Below, in pieces: positions 49,224 to 56,934 of a stretch of 64,000 nucleotides of DNA. The notes below the pieces were generated by a model. The model saw only the letters and a program-made list of their open reading frames with translations, was not told the DNA's origin and did no database searches. The DNA is taken from NCBI GenBank assembly GCA_035628915.1, contig DASPIW010000044.1, positions 1 through 64,000 of the forward strand, read 5' to 3'. Within the stretch, counting starts at the first letter, position 1; every line of letters begins with the position of its first letter. Source of the DNA: JARBUG01 sp035628915 (GTDB taxonomy: Bacteria; Bacillota; Sulfobacillia; Symbiobacteriales; Symbiobacteriaceae). The position numbers and the translations under genes are program-made.

Positions 49224-49915
49224 GGCTCATCACCCGCCTTCGGCGCCAGCATCAGGAGCCCGCGCAGGTCGGTAACGGTGGCGATTTCGTGGCCCGTGGG
49301 AATGCCCGTCCGGTTGATCCAGACCGGCGTCAGGCCGGCCTGCAGCGCCCCTGCCACGTCCAGGCCCACCGAAGGCCCCACGTGGACGACCTCGGCGGCC
49401 GGCAGTCCCGTCCGCTTCAGCGCCTGGTGGAAAATGTAAGGGTCGGGCTTGGGGAGCCCCACTTCGCCGGAGGAGACGGCGACGGGCAGATACTGATGCA
49501 GCTCGAACTCCCGGACGAACCGGCCCAGCGACGGCGCCCAGTTGGAGACCACGGCCATGCTGTAGCCCCGGCGCTTTAGCTCTTCGAGCACCGGCAGCGT
49601 TTCGGGGTACATGGAATACCAGGCGCTCTGCTGGTGGACCGTTTCGACCAGGCGCATCAGCAGGGCGTCGGTGACGTTGTGGGCGCCCAGTTCGGCCAGC
49701 AGGACGGGCAGCAGCGCCCGGTTGCAGTCGTCTTCCTGTTCTTCCGTTCGTACCGCCTGGCGCAGGGCCTGAAGTTCCCCGGGCAGGCGGGTGAGCACCT
49801 CCGCCACTTCGGCCGGCTCGGCGGCGATCCCTTCGCCCCGGAGCACTTCGCTGAGAAAGTCGGCGCCTTCGGGGCCGTAGACCAGGGCGTGAATATCGAA
49901 GAAGATGCCTCGCAT
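49214..49915 (-). CDS. HAD-superfamily protein with altered catalytic residues
   Basis: A 233-residue HAD-like protein. Motif I reads FFDIHALV: the nucleophile Asp7 is present but the second Asp, the general acid/base, is His9. Motif II is VVSNWAP, motif III the Lys in GLPKPDP, and motif IV reads GPSVGLDVAGA, with Pro where an Asp (GDS) usually sits, though the later Asp remains. A cap domain lies at about 15-95. Haloacid dehalogenase-like or phosphatase activity is therefore doubtful. The start at 49915 follows GGAGG by 11 bases; ATG 49924 is possible. Confidence 0.72.
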   Translation of the reverse strand: MRGIFFDIHALVYGPEGADFLSEVLRGEGIAAEPAEVAEVLTRLPGELQALRQAVRTEEQEDDCNRALLPVLLAELGAHNVTDALLMRLVETVHQQSAWYSMYPETLPVLEELKRRGYSMAVVSNWAPSLGRFVREFELHQYLPVAVSSGEVGLPKPDPYIFHQALKRTGLPAAEVVHVGPSVGLDVAGALQAGLTPVWINRTGIPTGHEIATVTDLRGLLMLAPKAGDEPCS

Positions 49916-49968
49916 GTGGCTCATGACCTCCTCGGGTAAGATTTCCACCGGGGGCGGCCATTACCCTC

Positions 49969-50463
49969 TCAAGAACCGGCCCTGGCTACCCAGCGCGGCG
50001 CCGAATCGGTCTTCTGCCGGAGGATCAGGTTCAGCTGTGCTGCGTGGTGCTGAACGTGGCGCATATTGTCCAGAAGCAGCTCCGCAAAGCTCAGCTCCCC
50101 CCAGGGGAACGTGCACCGCCGCCAGGCCTGCTCTTCGGTCAGGTTCGCAATCGTCGCCCGGCACTTCGTCCGGCCATGGGCCAGATAGGCGAGCAGCTCG
50201 GCTTTGGTGTATACCCGCTCGGGAAGGATGCCCGCCGGGTCCAGCTCGTCCAGGTTAAACGGCGCCGGGGGGGCGAACCCTTCGACCGAACCGGATAGGT
50301 ACAGGTCAAGAAAGAAGAGCGTGTGATAGGCAACGTACCAGTATTCCGGCGTCTGTGACCGGTCGCCCCACAGTGCGTCCGGGCAAACGGTCATCGCGTT
50401 CTCAAGCATGTCGATGGCGGCGCCGAACTGCTGCCAGATGGCATCTTTCCAGGCCGTGTCCAG
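49969..50463 (-). CDS. DinB-family protein, probably starting at CTG
   Basis: A DinB/YfiT-type four-helix protein of 164 residues. The first in-frame ATG (50409) would remove a typical first helix (TAWKDAIWQQFGAAIDM), while AGGAGGG lies six bases before CTG 50463, giving a standard DinB start. Metal-binding His candidates are in YWYVAYHTLFFLD and HVQHHAAQL, as in DinB_2 proteins. Members include thiol-dependent transferases (BshD/mycothiol type). The start codon is unusual and is discussed in findings. It lies upstream of the HAD gene on the same strand. Confidence 0.7.
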   Translation of the reverse strand: MDTAWKDAIWQQFGAAIDMLENAMTVCPDALWGDRSQTPEYWYVAYHTLFFLDLYLSGSVEGFAPPAPFNLDELDPAGILPERVYTKAELLAYLAHGRTKCRATIANLTEEQAWRRCTFPWGELSFAELLLDNMRHVQHHAAQLNLILRQKTDSAPRWVARAGS

Positions 50464-50605
50464 GCGAATCCCTCCTGATCATTGGTCTGAGGCGGCCGCG
50501 TCAGCGGTACTCCATGTCCGTGGCCTGCCAGAACGAGTTTCTTCCTCGCACTCTCCCTGCTTCCATCATGGCTGAAGCCGGCTGATTTCTCAAGGGAAAC
50601 ACTGC

Positions 50606-50634
50606 TTGCCCTGGGCTGACGGAAGTGTTAGAAT
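50606..50634 (+). promoter_or_regulatory. Promoter of the leader-peptide/MFS transcript
   Basis: TTGCCC (50606-50611) and TAGAAT (50629-50634) are spaced by exactly 17 bases; five of six -10 bases match consensus. Transcription should start near 50641, about 27 bases before the 22-codon leader. Confidence 0.7.
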
Positions 50635-50667
50635 CATGAACGGTGTATACGAAAGGAGGCGGGTCCG

Positions 50668-50736
50668 ATGCGCAAGCTGCACAACTTCGTCGGAGCCGTC
50701 TCGTGTGTTGTCCGCACCTTCAAAGGCAGCTGCTAG
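50668..50736 (+). CDS. 22-residue leader peptide
   Basis: ATG 50668 is preceded by AAAGGAGG at 8 bases, one of the best ribosome binding sites in the window. The product starts MRKLHNFVGAVSC and ends VVRTFKGSC; it is basic, with Cys at 13 and at the last position. It sits in a leader with its own promoter and a terminator downstream, then the MFS gene. That layout fits ribosome-mediated attenuation, where a stalled ribosome frees the downstream gene. It could instead be a small secreted or signalling peptide. A second micro-frame (ATG CCC TTT TGA) with AAGGGGG lies at 50757. Confidence 0.6.
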   Translation: MRKLHNFVGAVSCVVRTFKGSC

Positions 50737-50774
50737 CACCTGACCAAGGGGGTACCATGCCCTTTTGACGGCCG

Positions 50775-50846
50775 GTGCTGGCGTGCGCATCCTCCCGCTG
50801 AGAGTAAGCGTGAGGCGTCGCCGGCATGTCCGGCGGCGCCTTTTTT
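50775..50846 (+). terminator. Attenuator with competing antiterminator upstream of the MFS gene
   Basis: Terminator: GGCGTCGCCGG (50814-50824) and CCGGCGGCGCC (50830-50840) plus TTTTTT (50841-50846). Antiterminator: GTGCTGGCG (50775-50783) can pair over nine positions (two G-U) with CGCCGGCAT (50819-50827), which overlaps the left terminator arm. The two folds exclude each other, the hallmark of attenuation. Confidence 0.65.
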
Positions 50847-50877
50847 GCTGAAAACCAACGGGAGGATCACCCTGACG

Positions 50878-52011
50878 ATGAAAAAGCTCTACGCATACTC
50901 CTTTCTAAATGGGCTCCAGTTCACGTATACGACCTGGCTGGCCTTCGTGATTCTGCGGGGCGGCAATCCGGGCTGGGCCGAGGCTTTCTACCACCTGGGC
51001 ATCCTGGTGGGCGAAGTGCCCACGGGCGCCGTCGCCGACCTGTTCGGCCGGCGCAAGTCCATGCTGACCGGGCTGCTGATCAGCGCCGCCGTGGCTGGCG
51101 GGTACTCGCTGATTCACGGTACGGTCTCGGCCTGCCTGCTGATGTTCATCTCCGGCCTATCGACCACCTTCCTGTCCGGAGCGGATACGGCCCTGTTATA
51201 CGAGACCGCCGTCGAAGAAGGCGGCGCCGAATATGCCCAGAAGGCCATGGCCCGGGCCAACGCCCTGCAGATTGGCGCCCTTGCCCTGGCCCCGGCCCTG
51301 GCGGGCTTCATGTACCAGTGGAACCCCCTGGTGCCCTCGCTCGCCAAAGGGATTACCGCGCTCGTGACCGTCGCCGTCGTCTGGGGCATCAAGGACCGCA
51401 AGCCCGAGCTAAGTGAGAAGCCCGGCATCATCGCCCAGACCAGGGCCGCTGTGCGGGTGGTGCGGGGCAACCGGCTGGCCCTGACGCTGATTCTTTTCGG
51501 ATGGGTGTACAATACAGCAAACGCCATGGCCTTTCAGTTCGGCCAGGCCTACCTGCCGTACATGGGCATGGCCATGGGCGGCGCCGGCATCGTCTTCGCC
51601 CTGTCCCAGTCGATGGGCACCGTGGGCAGCAGCCTGGCCGAGCGGCTCAGTCGGGTGGCGGCGGGGCGGGCTCTGCGCTTCGGCCCTTTGCTCGCAGCAC
51701 TCTGCTTTGCCCTGATGGGCCTGGCCGGCTCCTTCGGCGCCGCCGCCGCTCTGGTGGGCGCCGCCTGCCTCGTGCTGGCCGGCGTCGCCGACGGTGTGAT
51801 CTACCCCATTCACTCCTACCGGCTGAACGAGGCGATTCCGTCCGAACAGCGGGCGACGATTCTCTCCATGCACAGCGCCGGCTTCAGCATGATGATGACT
51901 TTCACTTTTCCCGCCGCCTCCTACCTGCCGATTCCGGCCATCTACCTGACTACGGGCCTGGTGGCGTTGGCCGCCGCGGTTGTCTGGATGGCCCGCCGCT
52001 GGTCATACTAA
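50878..52011 (+). CDS. MFS transporter, probable drug exporter
   Basis: A 377-residue permease with about ten to twelve hydrophobic segments; VPTGAVADLFGRRKSML is the MFS loop 2-3 motif (GxxADRxGRRxxl type), and AAYLxxP-like, DRKPELSEK central linker follow. It resembles antibiotic exporters. The ATG at 50878 follows GGGAGG at 12 bases. The leader peptide and attenuator upstream suggest inducible control by an antibiotic that stalls ribosomes. Substrate unproven. Confidence 0.8.
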   Translation: MKKLYAYSFLNGLQFTYTTWLAFVILRGGNPGWAEAFYHLGILVGEVPTGAVADLFGRRKSMLTGLLISAAVAGGYSLIHGTVSACLLMFISGLSTTFLSGADTALLYETAVEEGGAEYAQKAMARANALQIGALALAPALAGFMYQWNPLVPSLAKGITALVTVAVVWGIKDRKPELSEKPGIIAQTRAAVRVVRGNRLALTLILFGWVYNTANAMAFQFGQAYLPYMGMAMGGAGIVFALSQSMGTVGSSLAERLSRVAAGRALRFGPLLAALCFALMGLAGSFGAAAALVGAACLVLAGVADGVIYPIHSYRLNEAIPSEQRATILSMHSAGFSMMMTFTFPAASYLPIPAIYLTTGLVALAAAVVWMARRWSY

Positions 52012-52044
52012 TCGTAACCAAGGTAGCAGTAGGAGGACCGGACC

Positions 52045-53517
52045 ATGTCTTTTTGGCGCGGCGTAGCCTGGGGTGCGGGAGCGGCAGCAGGGGTCGGTGT
52101 GATCGGCGCCCTGCTGGCCGTGGAGCCCCTGATCAACAAGGTGACGGGCCGGATCAGCGGCCGCATCATGGGCGATGGGAAGATGGATGAGAACCTGGCG
52201 GAGATGTTCACGTCGTCGGTGGGACGGCACCCGCGGGTGCTGCTGGAGACGGCCCTGCGGGCGGAGCGTGGCAAAGCGATCTCTCGCCCTCTCTACACCA
52301 CCAAGAAGTTCCTGCACTTCGACGATCTGATGTTCATTCCGGCGCAGCTCGCCCACCTGCCCACCGGCGAGAACGAGCGGATCGACCTGACCACGGTGAT
52401 CGGCCCCCGGGCCAGGCGCCCGCTGAAGCTGGACCTGCCGGTCTACATTACCGGCATGGCCTTCGGGCTCTCCCTGTCCGACCGCTGTAAGATCGCTCTG
52501 GCAAAGGGCGCCGCTGCGGCCGGCACGGCGACCAACTCGGGCGAAGGCGGGTTCTTCCGGCCCGAGCGGGAGCATGCGAAGCATTACATTCTCCAGTATA
52601 CCCGGGGCGGCTGGCCGTCCGACCCTGAGATCCTCCGCCAGGCCGACGCCATCGAAATCCAGGCCGGGCAGGGCGCCCAGGCCGGGTCTCCGCAGTCTAC
52701 CCCGGCGTGGAAGCTGACGGATGAGGAACGCCAGGCCCTGGGCCTGCCCCGCCACCAGGATGCCGTCCTGCACAGCCGCTTCCCCGGCGTCGACCGGCCC
52801 GAGGATTTCCGGGCGCTGGTGGAGCGCATCCGCAGCCAGGTGGACGGCGTTCCCGTGGGCATCAAAATCGCCGCCGGCCACGATATTGAAGCAGACCTGC
52901 GGGTGGCCCTGGACGCCGGCGTCGATTTCGTGACCGTGGACGGCGCCCAAGCTTCGTCGCATGCCGCCCAGCCGATTCTGCTGGACGACTTCGGCATTCC
53001 CAGCGTGATCGCGCTCTGCCGGGCGGCGAGAGTGCTGGAGGGGACGGGCGTCAGCCTGGTCGTCTCCGGTGGCTTTATGACGCCCGGCGAGATTCTCAAG
53101 GCGCTCGCCCTGGGCGCCGACGCCGTTGCGGTGGGCGCCGCCCCGATCATGGCGGCGGTCCACGCCCAGTGGACGAAGATCGCCCCGTTCGAGCCCCCCA
53201 CGACGCTGGTCTGGCACGACGGCAAGCACCGGGACAAGTTCGACATCGAAGAAGGCGCCCGCGACGTGGCCAACTGGTTTGCCGCCGTGACGGATGAACT
53301 GGTGACCGGGGTCCGGTGCGTCGGCAAGCGCTCCGTTCATGAGGTCGACCGGGCGGACCTTTGCGCCATGACGCGGGAGATCGCCGCCGTCACGGGCGTC
53401 TCCCTGGCCTGGCACGGCCCGGGCGCCGCCCCGCAGGCGCCGGAGCGGCTGCGGCAGCCGGCCCAGGTCGAATGGAACGACTGGCACCCCGAGCCGCCCC
53501 CGAACCCTGTGCACTAG
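52045..53517 (+). CDS. FMN-binding glutamate-synthase-like protein
   Basis: A 490-residue protein with one N-terminal helix (about 8-28), a linker and a glutamate synthase central/FMN TIM-barrel domain (PF01645). Visible blocks: PVYITGMAFGLSLS, NSGEGGFF, QYTRGGWP, IEIQAGQGAQAGS, VGIKIAAGHDIEADLR, VDFVTVDGAQASSHAA and VVSGGFMTPGEILKALALGADAVAVG (shown here in parts by motif). The 3Fe-4S Cys cluster and amidotransferase domain of full GltB are absent, so it is a stand-alone flavoprotein; related proteins act in archaeal glutamate synthesis or other lactate/glutamate-type oxidations. ATG 52045 follows AGGAGG. Confidence 0.8.
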   Translation: MSFWRGVAWGAGAAAGVGVIGALLAVEPLINKVTGRISGRIMGDGKMDENLAEMFTSSVGRHPRVLLETALRAERGKAISRPLYTTKKFLHFDDLMFIPAQLAHLPTGENERIDLTTVIGPRARRPLKLDLPVYITGMAFGLSLSDRCKIALAKGAAAAGTATNSGEGGFFRPEREHAKHYILQYTRGGWPSDPEILRQADAIEIQAGQGAQAGSPQSTPAWKLTDEERQALGLPRHQDAVLHSRFPGVDRPEDFRALVERIRSQVDGVPVGIKIAAGHDIEADLRVALDAGVDFVTVDGAQASSHAAQPILLDDFGIPSVIALCRAARVLEGTGVSLVVSGGFMTPGEILKALALGADAVAVGAAPIMAAVHAQWTKIAPFEPPTTLVWHDGKHRDKFDIEEGARDVANWFAAVTDELVTGVRCVGKRSVHEVDRADLCAMTREIAAVTGVSLAWHGPGAAPQAPERLRQPAQVEWNDWHPEPPPNPVH

Positions 53518-53570
53518 CAGGAACTGCGGGGTGCTCGGCGTATTGGTAGCGGCGGGAAGGTGACACACCC

Positions 53571-55223
53571 ATGTCGAACCTGCACCGCCTGCAATGGATC
53601 GATGCGCAGATTCGCGCCCACAGGTACCCGAACGCCAAAGGCCTGGCAGCGGAGTTTGAGATCTCCCGCCGCCAGGCCTTGCGCGACTTCGAATACCTGC
53701 GTGACTCCCTGGGCGCCCCCCTTACCTACTCCGCCCAGCACCGGGGCTTCACCTACTCCAGCGAGGCGTTCACCCTGCCCGGGCCCTATGTCACCGCAGA
53801 ACAACGGACCTTCCTGGGCCGTCTGGCGGCCTACTACTCCGACGTGGCACGGCACGACGCCCGGGCCGCCGGCACCTACGCCACCATGGCCGCCCTGCTT
53901 GAGCGCCTGGGCGGCGGCGGTGCCGCAGCGCCGCCACCGGTGCCGATGCCGGCGCCGATTCGCCCCTTCCGTGCCATCCTGCAGCGGCAGGGCGGGGCGC
54001 CCCCCACCTCCCTGGAGCCCTACTGGCGGGGCGACTGCCACTTCGAGTTCACCGACCCCCGCGCCTTTCTGTGCGCCCTGCTGACCTCCTGGATGCCCTG
54101 CCGCATCGAATGGCCCCTGTGGCTGCGGGAACAACTCGAAGCATACCTGCAAAAAACCATTGCAGTGCAAAATGAGGTGACACGCCATGTCACCACACCC
54201 CTGGTATCCTCTCCTCGTCCAACTTCTTCCGAGAGGATGATCCCCATGACGAAGCGCATCGAGACCCCCGCCCGATATGAGCCCAACTGGACTTCCTACG
54301 CAGGCGCCACCTACGGCGTCCTCAAAGCTGCCGGCATGCTTGATCAGGACCATGACTGGTTCATGGGCGTCTCCGGCATGGCCTTCCATCTGATTATGCA
54401 CGAGGACTGCTGCATCAGCTCCGCGACCGTATATGACTGGGACTATGAACACCGGGCCGCCCTGGAGCGGATGGGCGTCCTATCGGAAGTCCTGGGCGCC
54501 ATGCCCGACTCGCCCACCTTCGACGCCGCCTGCAAGCGGGCGGTCGCCAACATCAAGGCCTCCCTGGACCGGGGCGTCGGTGTGGTCGTGTGGGGCATCG
54601 ACACCGGCGAGTTCGGCGTCATTTACGGCTACGACGATGATGACGGCGTCTTCCTGGCCGACGGCGTGGGCAAGTTCGGCCCGGGCAGCAACCCGGTCCT
54701 CTACGAGAACATCGGCCGGACGTTCGGTGATGCGCCCATCCTCCATTACCAGATCCCGATCGAGCGGGTCGCTGTCGACCTCGACAAGGCCTACCGCTCC
54801 TCGCTGCAGTACTACGTCCGCCACATGGAGAGCCAGCAGCATGTCTGCGCGCCGTACCAGGCGGGCATCAAGGCCTACGATAACTGGATCGGCGCCCTGG
54901 AACGGGGAAAGTTCCAGAGCGTCGGGCTGCTCTACAACCTGACCGTGTACGCCTCCGCCAAGTGGCAGGCGTCCCACTATATGCAGTTCCTGGCCGAGTC
55001 CTGGCGGGGGCTCCCGGCCCTGGCCGAAACGGCTGACCTCTTCGAGCGCATTGCGGGCGTGTACAAGCAGATGCTGGATGCGGCCGGTCACGACCTGCAT
55101 CAGCCGCCGTTCATGTGGCCGGAAGTGACGCCTGATCAGGCGGCGGCCCTGCTGCCGCTGGTCCGGCAGGCCCGGGCTCTGGAAGTCGAAGCGGTCACGC
55201 TGGTGAAGGCCGCGCTGGCCTAG
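53571..55223 (+). CDS. HTH regulator fused to a BtrH/C39-like domain
   Basis: A 550-residue protein with two unlike halves. Residues 1-65 form a DeoR/HTH_11 winged helix (LQWIDAQIRAHRYPNAKGLA, ISRRQALRDFEYLRD) and residues 65-200 resemble the start of WYL-type regulators but stop short. From residue 225 (MTKRIETPARYEPNWTSYAG) a BtrH-N-like domain begins: GVSGMAFHLIMHEDCC and GVGVVVWGIDTGEFGVIYGY with Cys/His/Asp typical of the C39/BtrH fold. AGAGGATGATCCCC before ATG 54247 could start the second half alone. BtrH-type domains transfer acyl groups or act as peptidases; here unknown. Confidence 0.6.
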   Translation: MSNLHRLQWIDAQIRAHRYPNAKGLAAEFEISRRQALRDFEYLRDSLGAPLTYSAQHRGFTYSSEAFTLPGPYVTAEQRTFLGRLAAYYSDVARHDARAAGTYATMAALLERLGGGGAAAPPPVPMPAPIRPFRAILQRQGGAPPTSLEPYWRGDCHFEFTDPRAFLCALLTSWMPCRIEWPLWLREQLEAYLQKTIAVQNEVTRHVTTPLVSSPRPTSSERMIPMTKRIETPARYEPNWTSYAGATYGVLKAAGMLDQDHDWFMGVSGMAFHLIMHEDCCISSATVYDWDYEHRAALERMGVLSEVLGAMPDSPTFDAACKRAVANIKASLDRGVGVVVWGIDTGEFGVIYGYDDDDGVFLADGVGKFGPGSNPVLYENIGRTFGDAPILHYQIPIERVAVDLDKAYRSSLQYYVRHMESQQHVCAPYQAGIKAYDNWIGALERGKFQSVGLLYNLTVYASAKWQASHYMQFLAESWRGLPALAETADLFERIAGVYKQMLDAAGHDLHQPPFMWPEVTPDQAAALLPLVRQARALEVEAVTLVKAALA

Positions 55224-55289
55224 GCGGCAGCGCCGGCCTCGGGGCGGGCGCCGTGCCGGGGGTAACGTTTGAACCATGCCGAAAGTCAA

Positions 55290-55326
55290 GAAGCGGGAAG
55301 GGTAGCCCCTTCCCGCTTCTTGTTTA
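55290..55326 (+). terminator. Rho-independent terminator
   Basis: GAAGCGGGAAGGG / CCCTTCCCGCTTC arms around TAGC, followed by TTGTTT. It ends the fusion-protein transcript. Confidence 0.8.
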
Positions 55327-55381
55327 CGAACATATGTTTTGGTGGTAAGCTATTAGCGGCACAATTGAAAGGAGTGAGACG

Positions 55382-55753
55382 ATGAATAGCATCATCCGCA
55401 ACGACATCAACGAGGAATATGCCTACTCCGGATATGTGGAAGCCGGCGATTTCATTTTCCTGAACTTCTGCGTCGGGAACGTGGGGCAATCGGTCGAAAT
55501 GCAGGTCGAAGGCGCCCTCGACAACATGAGCGACCGGCTGAAGTTGGCCGGCCTCACGCTGGAGCACGTTGTCAAAGTGGACGTGCTCCTGAGGGATGTG
55601 TGGGAGATCCCCGTCATGGAGGCGGTCTTCAAGCGCCGCTTCCAGGGGAAGTATCCGGCCCGCAAGACGATCTCCACGGAGTTTGCCCATGTCGGCGGGC
55701 CCGAGGGACTGAAGGTGCAGATCGACGGGATCGCCTATCGGCCCCGGGTGTAG
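55382..55753 (+). CDS. ridA: RidA/YjgF family protein
   Basis: A 123-residue RidA-family (PF01042) protein. RidA hydrolyses reactive enamine/imine intermediates from PLP enzymes. Family traits are YSGYVEAGDFIFLN, LKLAGLTLEHVVKVDVLLRD, and KYPARKTIS with the substrate-binding Arg. ATG 55382 follows AAAGGAG. The C-terminus is shorter than in classical RidA after the final strand. It overlaps the convergent gene at 55735 by 19 bases. Confidence 0.88.
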   Translation: MNSIIRNDINEEYAYSGYVEAGDFIFLNFCVGNVGQSVEMQVEGALDNMSDRLKLAGLTLEHVVKVDVLLRDVWEIPVMEAVFKRRFQGKYPARKTISTEFAHVGGPEGLKVQIDGIAYRPRV

Positions 55754-56235
55754 GCCTTCTTCCACCATACGAAGAACGTCGCGGCAGCAGCCAGGGCCGG
55801 CGGCAACCAGACATAGTCCCGCACGCTGACCCATAGCAGATAGGGATGCAGGCGAGCGTTGGTGGGAGCCAACTCCGGCCCCAAGTGCTGCACCCAGGAA
55901 GCGTCCGGTGGCTGCAGGCCAATGCACCAGACCCGGCCATACCGCTTGCCGGTCCATTTGAGTGCGAAAACCGCGGGCTTCGACTTCCAACTGCGGAAAA
56001 GGTCGGCTTCCCCGGGCGGCCCGAGTTCCACTTCTACGTACTTGGGCGCCGCCTTGCGCCAATAGTGGTCGATTTCCACGATCGCGTAGTCGCGCACGGC
56101 AATGACCCGCCCCTGGGCGATCACCTCGGCCTCCGGGAGGTAATCGAAGTCGATCGAGCAGGGCGGCGTCGCGGCGGCAAATCCCGGCCAACACAGCAGT
56201 GCGATGAGCCACAATAGGAGAATGATGCGTTGCAC
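55735..56235 (-). CDS. Secreted membrane-anchored protein, function unknown
   Basis: A 166-residue protein with an N-terminal signal peptide (VQRIILLLWLIALLCWPG, cleavage near AAA), an extracytoplasmic domain of about 110 residues with three Cys, and a C-terminal helix (LPPALAAAATFFVWW) followed by KKAYTRGR. This is the pattern of a protein displayed outside and anchored at its C-terminus. The core, YLPEAEVIAQGRVIAVRD followed by AIVEIDHYWRK, resembles beta-rich secreted proteins of unknown role. The GTG at 56235 follows GGGGGAG at about 5 bases. It is not part of an operon. Confidence 0.6.
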   Translation of the reverse strand: MQRIILLLWLIALLCWPGFAAATPPCSIDFDYLPEAEVIAQGRVIAVRDYAIVEIDHYWRKAAPKYVEVELGPPGEADLFRSWKSKPAVFALKWTGKRYGRVWCIGLQPPDASWVQHLGPELAPTNARLHPYLLWVSVRDYVWLPPALAAAATFFVWWKKAYTRGR

Positions 56236-56367
56236 AGTGCTCCCCCCAAGCGGCATGACTTACACCACATGGACGGAGCGAGAGCGCACCGGGTTTCGTA
56301 GCGGAGTAGGCGCACGCTTACGCGCCGGTGCGAATCGTCCCCATTCAAATTCCCACAGCCGCAGACG
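56236..56367. other. Gene-free stretch before a small inverted-repeat element
   Basis: No gene seen. Together with 56532-56822 it belongs to a 700-base region without coding signals. GAATCGTCC at about 56331 echoes the arm of the neighbouring inverted repeat, suggesting that several copies of the same end have accumulated here. Confidence 0.4.
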
Positions 56368-56531
56368 GCATTCAAACGCGGACGATTCGCCCTCCCCACA
56401 CCTATGCTTGACCCCGCCCGAAAGCCATTCTCGACATGGAACGGCCCTGAAAGAGATGATTCGACACAGCGCAAGGGCGTTCGGATGCCCATTTAACCGG
56501 TCGGTGACCTGAATCGTCCGCGTTTGAATGC
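56368..56531. repeat. Small element with perfect 21-bp inverted repeats
   Basis: GCATTCAAACGCGGACGATTC minus its last base is the first 20 bases of the left arm (56368-56388). The right arm (56511-56531) is its exact reverse complement over all 21 bases. The 122-base interior has no gene. No target duplication is evident. It resembles a MITE or a paired binding site. Confidence 0.55.
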
Positions 56532-56822
56532 TGGGAAATGAAGGCAGCCTTCGAAAAAGGATGATCGAGAATCTTCAGACCATGTCCGACGAGGTATCAG
56601 CCCCGCGTACAAAATCGCCGTCTCGTATGGCTTGATCATCTCCATCGGTCTCCCGCACGCCGCCCGATGAATTCGTCAACAGGCAGCGACTGAAAAGGGG
56701 CGGCGCAGCCTGGAGCAACCCGATCCATTTTGATACATACCGGAAGTGTTCAAATGCGACTCGACGAAGCTATGACGTACTCACGGAGGCGCCGCAACAA
56801 AGCTGGCGCCGCCAAACCAGGA

Positions 56823-56856
56823 GGGCCGTCTGCGGCGCTAAGCGTACAGACGGCCC
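56823..56856 (-). terminator. Terminator of the flavoprotein gene
   Basis: GGGCCGTCTG / CAGACGGCCC arms with a 14-base loop, about 80 bases past the stop; on the minus strand it is followed by TCCTGGTTTGG, a weak U-tract. Confidence 0.5.
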
Positions 56857-56934
56857 CGTTGTCGTTAGTGGGCATCGATTACCTCAGTAGGCGGCGCTCG
56901 CACGCTCGGCCCGGTGCAACTGGCGCCTCCCGAC

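Noticed and set aside
47460..49439. A 659-residue plus-strand frame across yitT, SDR and HAD genes
   Set aside because: It spans three minus-strand genes with intact catalytic or family motifs; a shadow frame.
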